In this document: positions 36,505 to 45,399 of the stretch, piece after piece | Layout of the letters: each line of letters begins with the position of its first letter | Numbering within the stretch: position 1 is the first letter of the stretch | Assembly: GCA_900548585.1 (NCBI GenBank) | Contig: URLI01000010.1 | Location: 1-54,364, forward strand | Reading direction: 5' to 3' | DNA: 54,364 nt | Origin: an uncultured Prevotella sp. | Lineage (GTDB): Bacteria; Bacteroidota; Bacteroidia; Bacteroidales; Bacteroidaceae | Notes under the pieces: model-generated | Database searches by the model: none | What the model was told of the DNA's origin: nothing | Seen by the model: the letters and a program-made list of their open reading frames with translations, nothing else | Translations under genes and position numbers: made by a program

Positions 36505-37869
36505 TCACAATCCATCCTTCGTTGTGACACTCCTCGCAGCAGATTTGCATTCTGAAACCTTGTCGAGCTGCGCCTTGAGTTTCTCCACCTTGGCCTGAAG
36601 CCGCACGATCTCCTTTTCCTTAATCGTTATTTCATCGCCCTGGTTTTTTATGGTTGTCAGCAGCGAGTTAAGTTCCTCGTTGTCTATCTCCTCCGGATAC
36701 AGGCTGTTCACGCGGTTTATGAAGTCGCCGAGTATGTTCATGTAGTTCGTGAAAGCATCGAACGGCGAACTATATATGCCACGGTCGAGTCCCACGTTTG
36801 ACGGCTTTGTGGTCATAAACCGGAAATTGTTTGATGCCTGCAGGTAGTCCCAGTCCTGGTTGATTCTCGGATCGTCTGCTATTCGCACGCGGTCGGCAAC
36901 GCTGTACAGTTTGTTGAACGCCTCGCGCTGCATTGCATTCCCGAGCCACGACGATATGTTGCGCTCCTCGTCAACCCACGACATGGGATATGGCACGTTT
37001 ATCTCGCTCACGCTTTTTATCTTGGAGATAATCTCTGACGGCGTTGAGAACGTTATCCCATTCTGCCTTGCGCATACAGGCAACGCACGCATGAATTCGA
37101 GTATGTTCGAAGACAGGGGCTGCGCAATGCCGAGAGCCGACAGTTCCATGAATATGTTTATAACCTGCTCCGCTTCCGGGAAGCGCGCTATCCGCTCGAC
37201 ATAGTCGTCGGCAAACAGCGGGTAGCCCTCCCATTCTGAGTTGTTGAAACGCAGCGAAATGTCGTCGGACAGTTCGATGTCGCGCAGCAGAAGTTTCAGT
37301 CCCGGCGCCTGAGCGCTGCTATACACATAGTGCGGCGACTTCCATCCGAGGACGTGCTTAGCCCCCTCCGTGAGCATACCCCTGAAACCGAGCGCCGCAA
37401 CCTGCGTGCCGATGTCGTCGGAATAGATGAGCGATGAGTTGCGCAGTACGGTTGGCCTCTTGCCGAAATACTGCTCGATCTTTTCCGCCTGTTTCCTCAC
37501 GTCGGCGGCAAACGCCGCCTCATTGGCGAGCGACGACAGCCCGTGGCTGTAGGGTTCGGCGAGGAACTCCACGCAGCCAGTGTCGTTCAGCACCTGCAGC
37601 TTCTCCAGCACCTCCGGCGCGTGCATCTCCAATTGCTCCATGCCGACCCCCGACAGCGAGAACGCCGCCTTGAAATATCCTCCGCCGTCGCGTATCATCT
37701 GCTCGATGGTGCTCAGCGCGGGCATGTAAGAACGCTCGGCAATCTCGTTTATGTTGCGCTCGTTCTCGTAGTCGTCGTAATAGTAATGGTCGGTACCGAT
37801 GTCGAAGAACCGGTATCGCTTGAGATGAATTATCTGGTGTATCTCAAAATACAAACATATTGTTTTCAT
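36505..37869 (-). CDS. Glycoside hydrolase family 57 protein (alpha-amylase type)
   Basis: A 454-residue cytoplasmic enzyme. Recognised as GH57 by the N-terminal ICLYFEIHQIIHLKRYRFFD, ALSTIEQMIRDGGGYFKAAF, EFLAEPYSHGLSSLA and the VLRNSSLIYSDDIGTQVA and GFRGMLTEGAKHVLGWK segments. Family members cleave or transfer alpha-1,4-glucans. The last about 50 residues form a predicted coiled coil (EITIKEKEIVRLQAKVEKLK). It is the last gene of a glycogen-related set with a glycosyltransferase and debranching enzyme upstream, so a role in storage glucan turnover is likely. Confidence 0.87.
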   Translation of the reverse strand: MKTICLYFEIHQIIHLKRYRFFDIGTDHYYYDDYENERNINEIAERSYMPALSTIEQMIRDGGGYFKAAFSLSGVGMEQLEMHAPEVLEKLQVLNDTGCVEFLAEPYSHGLSSLANEAAFAADVRKQAEKIEQYFGKRPTVLRNSSLIYSDDIGTQVAALGFRGMLTEGAKHVLGWKSPHYVYSSAQAPGLKLLLRDIELSDDISLRFNNSEWEGYPLFADDYVERIARFPEAEQVINIFMELSALGIAQPLSSNILEFMRALPVCARQNGITFSTPSEIISKIKSVSEINVPYPMSWVDEERNISSWLGNAMQREAFNKLYSVADRVRIADDPRINQDWDYLQASNNFRFMTTKPSNVGLDRGIYSSPFDAFTNYMNILGDFINRVNSLYPEEIDNEELNSLLTTIKNQGDEITIKEKEIVRLQAKVEKLKAQLDKVSECKSAARSVTTKDGL

Positions 37870-37965
37870 GGTCTCGTCCCCTCTCTTATCCCTAACCGGG
37901 TAGCCTGCTCAGGGGCATGGGCTTTATCGTTTATTGCAAAAATTCCACTTTCTCGCCACGCGCTC

Positions 37966-39234
37966 CTACTCCCATCCGAGCGTGCGCAGATACAGCGTGC
38001 GTATCCATCGTCCCACCTTATCCCAAGTGATGCGGTCAACCTCCTTCTTGCCCTCTTCCTGCAGATAACGGAACAGGCTTTCGTTGTTGCATATTGAGTA
38101 CATGGCGTCGGCGATTGCGTGAATGTCCCAGTAGTCAACCTTTATGCAGTTCTCGAGAATCTCGGCACACCCGCTCTGCCTTGAGATTATTGCCGGCGTG
38201 CCGCACTGCATAGCCTCGAGCGGCGATATGCCGAAGGGCTCTGACACCGAAGGCATCACATAAACGTCAGAGTTCTTGAGGCACTCATAAACCTGCTTCC
38301 CGCGCATGAACCCTAAGAAGTGGAAGCGGTCGGCAATGCCACGTTCTGCCACGAGATTGATCATATCCTCCATCATGTCGCCCGAGCCGGCAAAGCAAAA
38401 GCGCACGTTGCGCGTGCGGTGCAGCACCATGTTCGCTGCCTCGACGAAATACTCGGGGCCCTTCTGCATCGTGACGCGGCCGAGAAACGTCACCACCTTC
38501 TCACGTCCATTGTGGTCAGGACGCGGGATGTCCTGCAGTTCCTTCCGCAGCGGATAGACGGCATTATGCACCGTGTGGCACTTGCGCGGGTCCTGGTGGT
38601 AGTGGTTGATGACAGTCTGCCGTGTCAGTTCCGAGACACACATTATGCAGTCGGCATTGTCCATTCCGTTCTTCTCTATGCCGTAAACCGTAGGGTTCAC
38701 GTTGCCGCGCGAGCGGTCGAAATCTGTTGCATGCACATGTATGCAAAGCGGCTTCCCGCTAACGTTCTTTGCGTGTATGCCGGCAGGATACGTCAGCCAG
38801 TCGTGCGCATGTATTATGTCAAACTGCTCCGTCCGCGCCACCACCCCGGCGATTATCGAGTAGTTGTTTATTTCCTCATGCAGGTTTCCCGGATAGCCGC
38901 CCGCAAACTCCATCGCCCCGAGGTCGTTGACGTGCATGTAGTTGAAGTCGGCATATATGTTGTCACGCAGGCGGTAGTAGTATTCCGGAGCCATGATGTC
39001 CCCCACCCGACTCTTCACATAGTCGTAGTTCACGTCGCGGTAGGCTATCGGCACGGCATTCATTGCGATGATGCGTGCCGCGTGGGTGCTCTCATCGCCG
39101 AAAGGCTTGGGCAGGCAGAGCGCGGTCTCGATGTCGCCCTGTGCCTTCAGTCCCTCGGATATTCCGTAATTTGCCGTGGCGAGCCCGCCGAACACATGCG
39201 GCGGATACTCCCATCCGAACATAAGCACTTTCAT
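37966..39234 (-). CDS. Glycosyltransferase family 4 (glycogen synthase-like)
   Basis: A 422-residue GT-B fold enzyme. It begins MKVLMFGWEYPPHVFGGLAT, the glycogen/starch-synthase-like N-terminal motif with the GG loop, has IIHAHDWLTYPAGI and VVTFLGRVTMQKGPEYFVEA between the two domains, and carries the GT4 donor motif SVSEPFGISPLEAMQCGTPA (E-x7-E). It probably builds alpha-glucan from a nucleotide sugar. It lies between GH57 and the debranching enzyme in one minus-strand cluster (9-96 bp spacing), so the three act together. Confidence 0.87.
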   Translation of the reverse strand: MKVLMFGWEYPPHVFGGLATANYGISEGLKAQGDIETALCLPKPFGDESTHAARIIAMNAVPIAYRDVNYDYVKSRVGDIMAPEYYYRLRDNIYADFNYMHVNDLGAMEFAGGYPGNLHEEINNYSIIAGVVARTEQFDIIHAHDWLTYPAGIHAKNVSGKPLCIHVHATDFDRSRGNVNPTVYGIEKNGMDNADCIMCVSELTRQTVINHYHQDPRKCHTVHNAVYPLRKELQDIPRPDHNGREKVVTFLGRVTMQKGPEYFVEAANMVLHRTRNVRFCFAGSGDMMEDMINLVAERGIADRFHFLGFMRGKQVYECLKNSDVYVMPSVSEPFGISPLEAMQCGTPAIISRQSGCAEILENCIKVDYWDIHAIADAMYSICNNESLFRYLQEEGKKEVDRITWDKVGRWIRTLYLRTLGWE

Positions 39235-39242
39235 AGGCTCTG

Positions 39243-41189
39243 TTATTTATATGTGTATTTCTCAAGCATCTTCAGCGTGCGGAGGATTTCTGCCACGTTC
39301 ATTGCGAACGACATTGCCCCTCGGGCATGGAACGGCGGATTGCCGTCGCTCATTTCGGGTATTGTGCCGAGGCAGTTGAGGGTCATCTCGTCCTCGTAGC
39401 CCACCATCTGCCTCTCGATGAAACTCAGGCGCGTCATCTTGTAAAGTTTCAGACATGCCTCCATGTAGAAACCGCCGAGCCAAGGCCATGCTGTGCCCTG
39501 ATGGTAGGCATAGTCGCGCTGCGACTGCGTCCCGACGTACATCGGGTTATACCCGCCGCTCTTCGGCGACAGCGACCGCAGCCCCCTCGGCGTGAGCAAC
39601 TCGCGGGTGCATATATCAAGCACCGACTTTTTCATGTTTCGGTCGAGCGGCGAGTAATCGAACGCGGCGCCGAAAATCATGTTCGGGCGCACGCTCCAGT
39701 CCATCATGTTCCCATCCACATAGTCGAACAGATAGCCGCAATCGTTCAGGAACGTGTCAAGGAACGACTGCCGCGCCTTCTCCGCACGTTCCTCCAGGAC
39801 GGCAGCCCTGTCCGTGTCACCGTCATTGCAGGCAAGTCTCGCGGCGAACCTCAGCGCGTTGTACCACAGCAGGTTGAATTCCACGATGAAGCCCGTCCTC
39901 GGCACCACTGGCCTGCCGTTTGCGGTAGAGTTCATCCATGTCACGGCTTCCTCCCTGCCATCCGTGCTCAGCAGCCCGTTCTCCTCGAGTGTCAGGTTGG
40001 GGTGCTTGCCTGCGATGATGAACTTCATTATGTCACGCACCAGCGCGCCATACATCCCCATACATTTCTCATCGCCCTCCTCCTTGGCATATTGCTGTAT
40101 CGCCCAAATTGCCCACAGCAGGACGTCGGGCTGCTCAATCTCGTATATCTTCACAGTTAGCGGCTGTCCATCCATGAACTCACGCAGTCCGCGTGCCGCA
40201 GTGCCCATCACGAGTTCGAAGTAGTCCCGCTCCTCAATGGCGAGCGTCAGTCCCGGCAGTGCGATGAACGTGTCGCGCGCCCGGCACTTGAACCACGGGT
40301 ATCCGGCGAGCAGGTATCGCTCGTCCTCACCACGGAAGTAGTGGAACTGGTGTGCCGCGTTGACCAGGCAGTGAAAGAAATTTTCGCGCGGGGCGCGCTC
40401 GTTCACTTCCTTCTCGAACAATGCTTTCAGCGAGCGCGTCTTCACCTCGCCCGTGGAAGCGGCGAACACCACGCTCTCCCCCTTCTTTATATCCATCTCG
40501 AAATATCCCGGCACATACAAGTCCTCGTTCGGCGCATACCCCACCTCCTGTTCCTTGGGATATTCCACGCCCCTGTACCAGTCCGGAATGAACACGAAGT
40601 CGTTCTTCTTCGAGAACTGCATGTACAGGTCAGGATAGCCGGCATACATGCAGGTGCGTATCCCGTTGTCTGCGTCATGGTATTCGCGGCTTGCCACAGA
40701 GTTCTCATGCGTGAACTCCCTCACGCTGCGGAAGGCGAGGAAAGGCCTGAAGCGCAGTCTCGTTGCAGAATGGGCATCCACCAGAGTGTATCTTATCAGT
40801 ATGCGGTCCTCGTAATGCTGGAACACCACTTCCTTGCGGAGCACCACCCCACCGACCCTGTAAAGCGTCGTCGGCACCTTGTCGCAGTCGAACTCGCGTA
40901 TATATTTGTGTCCCGTGGGACTGTAATTGTTGCCGTGATACTTGCGCAATCCGAGATTGAACTCCGCGCCATGCTGAATCACCGTGGCATCGAGCGAGGA
41001 CAGCAGCACATGGTTGTCATCGTCAAGCCCAGGCACCGGCACGACGAGCAGCCCGTGATATTTCCTCGTGTTGCAATCCACTATCGTGGAGCATGAGTAT
41101 GCCCCGGAGCGGTTGGTGCGCAGCAACTCCCGCCGCAGCGATTCCTCGAGGTTGGTCATCAAAACCTTTTCAAATCTAATATAACTCAT
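39243..41189 (-). CDS. Glycogen debranching enzyme (amylo-alpha-1,6-glucosidase)
   Basis: A 648-residue protein. The N-terminal GDE_N-like part (about 1-215) starts LLRTNRSGAYSCSTIVDCNT and KYHGLLVVPVPGLDD; the C-terminal (alpha/alpha)6 barrel (about 260-640) contains LLAGYPWFKCRARDTFIALP with catalytic acid residues, VTWMNSTANGRPVVPRTGF and YNPMYVGTQSQRDYAYHQGT. The reaction is removal of alpha-1,6 branch stubs from glycogen. It lies first in the trio debranching enzyme, GT4, GH57 (reading along the minus strand), only 8 bp before the GT4 gene. Confidence 0.9.
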   Translation of the reverse strand: MSYIRFEKVLMTNLEESLRRELLRTNRSGAYSCSTIVDCNTRKYHGLLVVPVPGLDDDNHVLLSSLDATVIQHGAEFNLGLRKYHGNNYSPTGHKYIREFDCDKVPTTLYRVGGVVLRKEVVFQHYEDRILIRYTLVDAHSATRLRFRPFLAFRSVREFTHENSVASREYHDADNGIRTCMYAGYPDLYMQFSKKNDFVFIPDWYRGVEYPKEQEVGYAPNEDLYVPGYFEMDIKKGESVVFAASTGEVKTRSLKALFEKEVNERAPRENFFHCLVNAAHQFHYFRGEDERYLLAGYPWFKCRARDTFIALPGLTLAIEERDYFELVMGTAARGLREFMDGQPLTVKIYEIEQPDVLLWAIWAIQQYAKEEGDEKCMGMYGALVRDIMKFIIAGKHPNLTLEENGLLSTDGREEAVTWMNSTANGRPVVPRTGFIVEFNLLWYNALRFAARLACNDGDTDRAAVLEERAEKARQSFLDTFLNDCGYLFDYVDGNMMDWSVRPNMIFGAAFDYSPLDRNMKKSVLDICTRELLTPRGLRSLSPKSGGYNPMYVGTQSQRDYAYHQGTAWPWLGGFYMEACLKLYKMTRLSFIERQMVGYEDEMTLNCLGTIPEMSDGNPPFHARGAMSFAMNVAEILRTLKMLEKYTYK

Positions 41190-41226
41190 AGTGTAATACA
41201 GGTTTACGAGATTGCGGTAACGTCTT

Positions 41227-42159
41227 TCAGCCCGGCATGATGAAGTTCAGCACTTCCTGCTCCACATCTATATGGAAGCCTCCGTCTATGTCGTTGAGCA
41301 TACGCCCGTCGATGTTGACGGGCGCGTGCTGCGCCTCGACAAACTCAACGCTGCGCGTGCGGTAGGGATGCACGCTCCTGTGGTTCAGTATCTTGCCAGA
41401 CAGGAAAAGATAGAACCCCTCGAAGAGCTGCATTACCTCGGGGTGATAAACCACCGACACGTCAAGCAGCCCGTTGTATGGCACGGCGTTCGGTGTCTGG
41501 CCATACCCGAGGGCGTTGCCCACACACACCGTCATCACCTTGCGCTTAACCACGTCGGTGTTTATCCTGATGTGCATCCTGTAGTCCTTGCGGCGGAACA
41601 ACATCAGGACGAATGAGAAGATGAACGACAGCACGCGCGACATGAACAGGCGGCGCGTCCTCTGCCGCAGGTGCATTATTCCGGACAGCAGCCCCACGTT
41701 GACGCTGTTGAGGAAATAACGGTGGCGGCGGTTGCCGCGCTTGTCGGTATATCTTATGCAGCCGAGGTCGATCTTCCGCACGCGGCGTTCCTTTATCCAG
41801 TCAATCCCGCGCTCTATGTCGCCCTGCTCCATTTCCCAGAACGTGGCGAAATCGTTCATCACCCCGTTGGGAATCAGTCCAAGCACAATCCCGTCGCGCA
41901 CGCTCTTCTCCGCGCTCATCAGGCAGTTTGCGGCATCGTTGAGCGCCGAGTCGCCCCCGACAATCACGATTGTCTTGTAGCCGTTGTTTATGAACATCGT
42001 TACCAGGCGCTCCACGCTCCTGGTATGCTCGCTCTGCACCAAGTCATACTCCACGCCCTTCTCCGAGAGGCAGCGTTCCACCTTCTCGCGGAATTTGTGA
42101 CGGCGTTGCGTAACATGCTTCGGGCAATACAACACGCCCCATTTCGACTGTTTCTCCAT
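41227..42159 (-). CDS. Diacylglycerol/lipid kinase family protein
   Basis: A DAGK_cat (YegS/LCB5-like) kinase of 310 residues, if started at the Met at 42159, which leaves a short gap after the neighbouring miaA stop; an upstream ATG at 42204 would overlap miaA by 37 bp. The nucleotide-binding segment reads IVVGGDSALNDAANCLM, where most family members have GGDGTxNE, and LGLIPNGVMNDFATFWEM replaces the usual P.GT.ND.A. Other motifs (KVMTVCVGNALGYGQ, PYNGLLDVSVVYHPEVMQL) are normal. Because of the changed glycine-threonine it may use a different substrate or be a weaker kinase, but the variant looks self-consistent. Confidence 0.82.
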   Translation of the reverse strand: MEKQSKWGVLYCPKHVTQRRHKFREKVERCLSEKGVEYDLVQSEHTRSVERLVTMFINNGYKTIVIVGGDSALNDAANCLMSAEKSVRDGIVLGLIPNGVMNDFATFWEMEQGDIERGIDWIKERRVRKIDLGCIRYTDKRGNRRHRYFLNSVNVGLLSGIMHLRQRTRRLFMSRVLSFIFSFVLMLFRRKDYRMHIRINTDVVKRKVMTVCVGNALGYGQTPNAVPYNGLLDVSVVYHPEVMQLFEGFYLFLSGKILNHRSVHPYRTRSVEFVEAQHAPVNIDGRMLNDIDGGFHIDVEQEVLNFIMPG

Positions 42160-42167
42160 GTCTTGAC

Positions 42168-43109
42168 CTATTTGTTGGAAACGCACCGTTTCCTTTCTTC
42201 CCACAATTCAATTACGCGGCCCACCTTGCGCTCCATAGGCAGCCTCGCATCAACCCACTCTATCCTCGTACCACGGCGTTCCATGCCACGGAACCACGTC
42301 ATCTGCCGCTTTGCGAACTGATGTATGGCCGTTTCCAGCAGGCGGAACATCTCGTCGCGGCTTGTTCTCCCCATGACATACTCCGTGACGTATTTGTATT
42401 CCAGGCCATAATATATTAGGTCTTCCGGCGGCACGCCGCTGTCGATAAGCCCTCTCACCTCCCCGGCCAGTCCGTCGTCGAGCCGCTGCCTCAGCCTCCT
42501 CGTTATCTTCTCCCGCCGTGTGTCGCGGTCGATTGCCACGCCGACGACGAGCGAGTCAATCCCGGGCATTGCCCTCTCCGAGGCAGGCCACCCGGCATTG
42601 TATGTCTCAATCTCTATCGCGCGTATTGCACGCTGCGCCGTGTCAACGTCGGTGCGGTTGTGCATTGCCGATTTGTTCTGCTCCTTCAGCCGGCGCAGTA
42701 TGCCCGTCAGTTCCTCAAGCGACTTGCCCTCGAGGCTCTTCCTAAGCGCGGCGTTCTGCGGCACAGGCGAGAGGGCATAGCCCTTCAGCACGGCCTCGAT
42801 GTAAAGCCCCGTGCCTCCGCACAGCACCGGCTCGGCTCCCCTGCCCGTTATCCCGTCGTAGGCATCGTGGAAATCCTTCTGATACTGGAAGAGGTTGTAC
42901 TTCGTCCCCGGCTCCGCGATGTCGATGAGGTGAAACGGTATTCGCCGCCCGCCAACGACATATTCGGCAATGTCCTTGCCTGTGCCGATGTCCATGCGGC
43001 GGTACACCTGCCTGCTGTCGGCGGATATTATCTCGCCGCCGATGCGTGCCGCGAGATTGGCCGCCAGCGCAGTCTTGCCGCTTGCCGTTGGGCCGAGTAT
43101 GGTTATCAT
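42168..43109 (-). CDS. miaA: tRNA dimethylallyltransferase (copy 2)
   Basis: A 313-residue MiaA paralogue: P-loop MITILGPTASGKTALA, IISADSRQVYRRMDIGTGKD (catalytic DSR), CGGTGLYIEAVLKGYALSP and the C-terminal RQMTWFRGMERRGTRIEWVD. It has GTGKD where copy 1 (17612-18550) has GTAAP, and the sequences differ throughout, so it is an old duplication instead of a recent one. The -7 box TATCTTTG (43114-43121, minus strand) ends 5 bp before the ATG, so the mRNA is probably leaderless. The lipid kinase gene follows 8 bp downstream. Confidence 0.92.
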   Translation of the reverse strand: MITILGPTASGKTALAANLAARIGGEIISADSRQVYRRMDIGTGKDIAEYVVGGRRIPFHLIDIAEPGTKYNLFQYQKDFHDAYDGITGRGAEPVLCGGTGLYIEAVLKGYALSPVPQNAALRKSLEGKSLEELTGILRRLKEQNKSAMHNRTDVDTAQRAIRAIEIETYNAGWPASERAMPGIDSLVVGVAIDRDTRREKITRRLRQRLDDGLAGEVRGLIDSGVPPEDLIYYGLEYKYVTEYVMGRTSRDEMFRLLETAIHQFAKRQMTWFRGMERRGTRIEWVDARLPMERKVGRVIELWEERKRCVSNK

Positions 43110-43113
43110 GTTG

Positions 43114-43121
43114 CAAAGATA
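43114..43121 (-). promoter_or_regulatory. -7 box with near-zero leader for miaA copy 2
   Basis: TATCTTTG on the minus strand ends 5 bp before the ATG at 43109. The -33 region has no good TTTG. Same architecture as the HD-hydrolase promoter at 12890-12921. Confidence 0.55.
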
Positions 43122-43187
43122 AATATTTTATCTGAAAATGAGAAAGTTTTTACATCGTTTCTCACAGACTTTTTCTGCAATTCCGCC

Positions 43188-44741
43188 TCACCTGGCGGGT
43201 AAGGTCTGGGCGATGTTCTGCTCGCGGTGGCACAGCATGACCTCAACGCCGAACTTGCTGTTTATGTGTTCCGCGAGGTGCTGCGCACTGTAAACCGAGC
43301 GGTGCTGGCCGCCAGTGCAGCCGAAGGAGAACATCAGCGAGGTGAACCCGCGCTGTATGTAGCGTGCCACATGGGCATCGGCAAGCTGATAGACACGCTC
43401 GAGGAACGTCAGTATCTCGCCGTCGTCCTCAAGGAAACGTATCACAGGCTCATCAAGCCCGGTGAGTTTCTTGTAAGGCTCATACCGCCCGGGGTTGTGC
43501 GTCGAGCGGCAGTCGAACACATATCCACCGCCGTTGCCGCTCTCGTCCGCAGGGATTCCCTTGCGGTACGAGAAACTGTAGACGCGCACAACGAGCGGGC
43601 CTCTGTTGTCATACTTTGAGAATGTCGCGGGACCGTCATTGGGGTGGGCCTTGTAAACGTCGCTGTCGGTGGTCCGCAGTCCGTCGGCACGCACCGCCGC
43701 CTGCTCTTCCCTGACGGCGAACTTGGGCAGCGCGGCAAGTCGCCGCAGCGTGTCAATCATGTATGGATATGGGAAGACATCAAGTTCGAGAAACTCGCGC
43801 AGGTTCTGCATGGCTGGCGGTATGCTGTCGATGAAATGCTGCTTGCGCTCGAAATATCCACGGAAACCGTATGCGCCCAGCACCTGCATGGTGCGGAACA
43901 GCACGAAGAGCGACAGACGCTGAACGAAATGGCGCGCCGACGGCACCTCGATGTAGTTGCGCAGCGAGTCGTAGTACTCATAGACGAGCTCGCGCCGCAG
44001 TTTGTTAGGGTATCTTGCCGATGCCTGCCACAGGAACGAGGCGAGGTCGTAGTAGAACGGGCCGCGCCTGCCACCCTGGAAATCTATGAAATACAGCGAG
44101 GTGTCTGACCCAGAGTCACCGCACGGCTTCAGCATGATGTTGCGTGCCTGGAAGTCGCGGTAGAGGAAACTGTCGTACTTTTCCGAGGTCAGGTCTTTTG
44201 CGAACAGCCGGAAGTTTGCCTCTAATTTCAGCTCGTGGAAATCGATGCCGGCTGGTTTAAGGAAACAATACTTGAAATAGTTAAGGTCGAACAGCACCGA
44301 GTCGGTGTCGAACTCCGGCTGTGGGTAGCAGTTGTCCCATTCCAGCCCGCGCGCCCCGCGTATCTGTATGTTGGGCAACTGGCGTATAGTGTCAACGAGC
44401 AGACGCTTCTCCCTTTGGTTATAGCGTCCGCCGGACTCACGTCCGCCCTTCAGGGCATCGAAGAGCGACACCGTGCCGAGATCCTCCTGCAAGTAACGCA
44501 TCTCGTCGTCGGCGACGGCAAGCACACGCGGCACCGGCAACTGCCTGCGCACGAAATGCCGCGCGAGATAAACGAATGCGTGGTTCTCCTCACGGCTCGT
44601 GCCTACGACACCTATCAGCGAGGACCCGTCTGCGGCGGTCATCCTGTAATACTGCCGGTTGCTGCCCGCGCCGGCCATCCTCTCCGTCGCGGCAGGCATC
44701 TCTCCCCGGTACTGCCGGTACAGCTCGATAAGTTTTTCCAT
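43188..44741 (-). CDS. AmgK-like sugar kinase fused to RapZ C-terminal domain
   Basis: A 517-residue fusion. Residues about 1-330 are an aminoglycoside-phosphotransferase-fold kinase of the AmgK type: AGAGSNRQYYR (P-loop-like), catalytic YRDFQARNIM (D196, N201) and FIDFQGG (D220). AmgK enzymes phosphorylate N-acetylmuramate or N-acetylglucosamine in cell wall recycling. Residues about 370-500 are the RapZ C-terminal domain, with VVRVYSFSYRKGIPADESGN, FDCRSTHNPGRYEPYKKLTG and FSFGCTGGQHRSV (474-483). In E. coli RapZ this half senses glucosamine-6-phosphate. A kinase linked to that sensor may couple amino sugar recycling to a regulatory readout (inference). Confidence 0.87.
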   Translation of the reverse strand: MEKLIELYRQYRGEMPAATERMAGAGSNRQYYRMTAADGSSLIGVVGTSREENHAFVYLARHFVRRQLPVPRVLAVADDEMRYLQEDLGTVSLFDALKGGRESGGRYNQREKRLLVDTIRQLPNIQIRGARGLEWDNCYPQPEFDTDSVLFDLNYFKYCFLKPAGIDFHELKLEANFRLFAKDLTSEKYDSFLYRDFQARNIMLKPCGDSGSDTSLYFIDFQGGRRGPFYYDLASFLWQASARYPNKLRRELVYEYYDSLRNYIEVPSARHFVQRLSLFVLFRTMQVLGAYGFRGYFERKQHFIDSIPPAMQNLREFLELDVFPYPYMIDTLRRLAALPKFAVREEQAAVRADGLRTTDSDVYKAHPNDGPATFSKYDNRGPLVVRVYSFSYRKGIPADESGNGGGYVFDCRSTHNPGRYEPYKKLTGLDEPVIRFLEDDGEILTFLERVYQLADAHVARYIQRGFTSLMFSFGCTGGQHRSVYSAQHLAEHINSKFGVEVMLCHREQNIAQTLPAR

Positions 44742-44762
44742 TGCAAACCGTTGCTACAGCGT

Positions 44763-44951
44763 TCACAGCAGGTCGTCGTCACCGTCACGGCGTTTCTTCT
44801 CCCACTGCACGATGAAGAAATCTATCAGAAGCAGGATCATGAAAATGCCCAATGACATGAGAAACGACCCGGTGAGTATCCTCAGCCCGGCGGCGACAAT
44901 GACGAACGCCACCCACTGCCACGGCCTTATCCTGTAATCCTTAATGTCCAT
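44763..44951 (-). CDS. Small membrane protein of unknown function
   Basis: 62 residues, from the ATG at 44951 (MDIKDYRIRPWQWVAFVIVA). Two hydrophobic stretches (about 12-25 and 27-45) are followed by a charged tail EKKRRDGDDDLL, so it is predicted to be a small two-helix inner membrane protein. A -7 box TACTTTTG lies at 44968-44975 (minus strand), about 17 bp upstream. The stop is 21 bp before the AmgK-RapZ gene, so the two may be one transcript. I do not recognise a family name. Confidence 0.7.
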   Translation of the reverse strand: MDIKDYRIRPWQWVAFVIVAAGLRILTGSFLMSLGIFMILLLIDFFIVQWEKKRRDGDDDLL

Positions 44952-44967
44952 AAGCCATAATTTTCTG

Positions 44968-44975
44968 CAAAAGTA
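44968..44975 (-). promoter_or_regulatory. -7 box for the small membrane protein gene
   Basis: TACTTTTG on the minus strand, 17 bp before the ATG at 44951; further upstream is A/T-rich. It probably drives the run 44951 to 43188. Confidence 0.55.
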
Positions 44976-45160
44976 AGCAAAAAAAATCACATAATGAAAT
45001 AATGTATTGATACAAAAATGCTATTTCCCTACTATTTTTCTTGTTGGCGGCACTATGTGAAGGCGAGCATTGCAGGGCCGGAAAAACAAATATGGGAAAT
45101 CAGACAACGCATGCGAGGTGCTTGCCAGGATGAGTCCCATCCATGCACAACATGCTGGTC

Positions 45161-45256
45161 AAAACCCAAATCGGTCATCAGAGCCCGAACTGATTGCAGA
45201 CTGGGGAACGGGTTGCCAAGTCGGAATGGAAAAATCTGTGTTGTAATGGCCGATTG
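45161..45256 (+). repeat. Dispersed repeat, copy A
   Basis: Starts AACCCAAATCGGTCAT and ends near TAATGGCCGATTG. Read on the opposite strand it contains CATTACAACACAGATTTTTC and AATCAGTTCGGGCTCT, both also present in copy B at 50328-50533. It is oriented opposite to copy B. The rest of 44991-45399 has no gene that I can support. Confidence 0.75.
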
Positions 45257-45300
45257 TAGATAATAATCATTCGGCTTGATGGAACAGAAAAACAACAAGA

Positions 45301-45339
45301 AATCAGGTGGCTTGGCTAAAACCAGCCAGCCACCTGATT
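45301..45339 (-). terminator. Terminator of the T9SS cargo gene
   Basis: Perfect 12-bp arms AATCAGGTGGCT (45301-45312) and AGCCACCTGATT (45328-45339). On the minus strand the second arm is followed by TTCTTGTTGTTTTT, a good rho-independent tail. It is 61 bp after the stop of the T9SS gene. Confidence 0.75.
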
Positions 45340-45399
45340 GCGTCCCGGCACCTTGCTTCCGCGTATCGACACACGAGAAGTTGAAAGGTAAGATGCCGA

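Noticed and set aside
45018..45263. A small open frame on the + strand between the small membrane protein and the T9SS gene
   Set aside because: It overlaps repeat copy A, its sequence is not protein-like, and it lacks a good start context.
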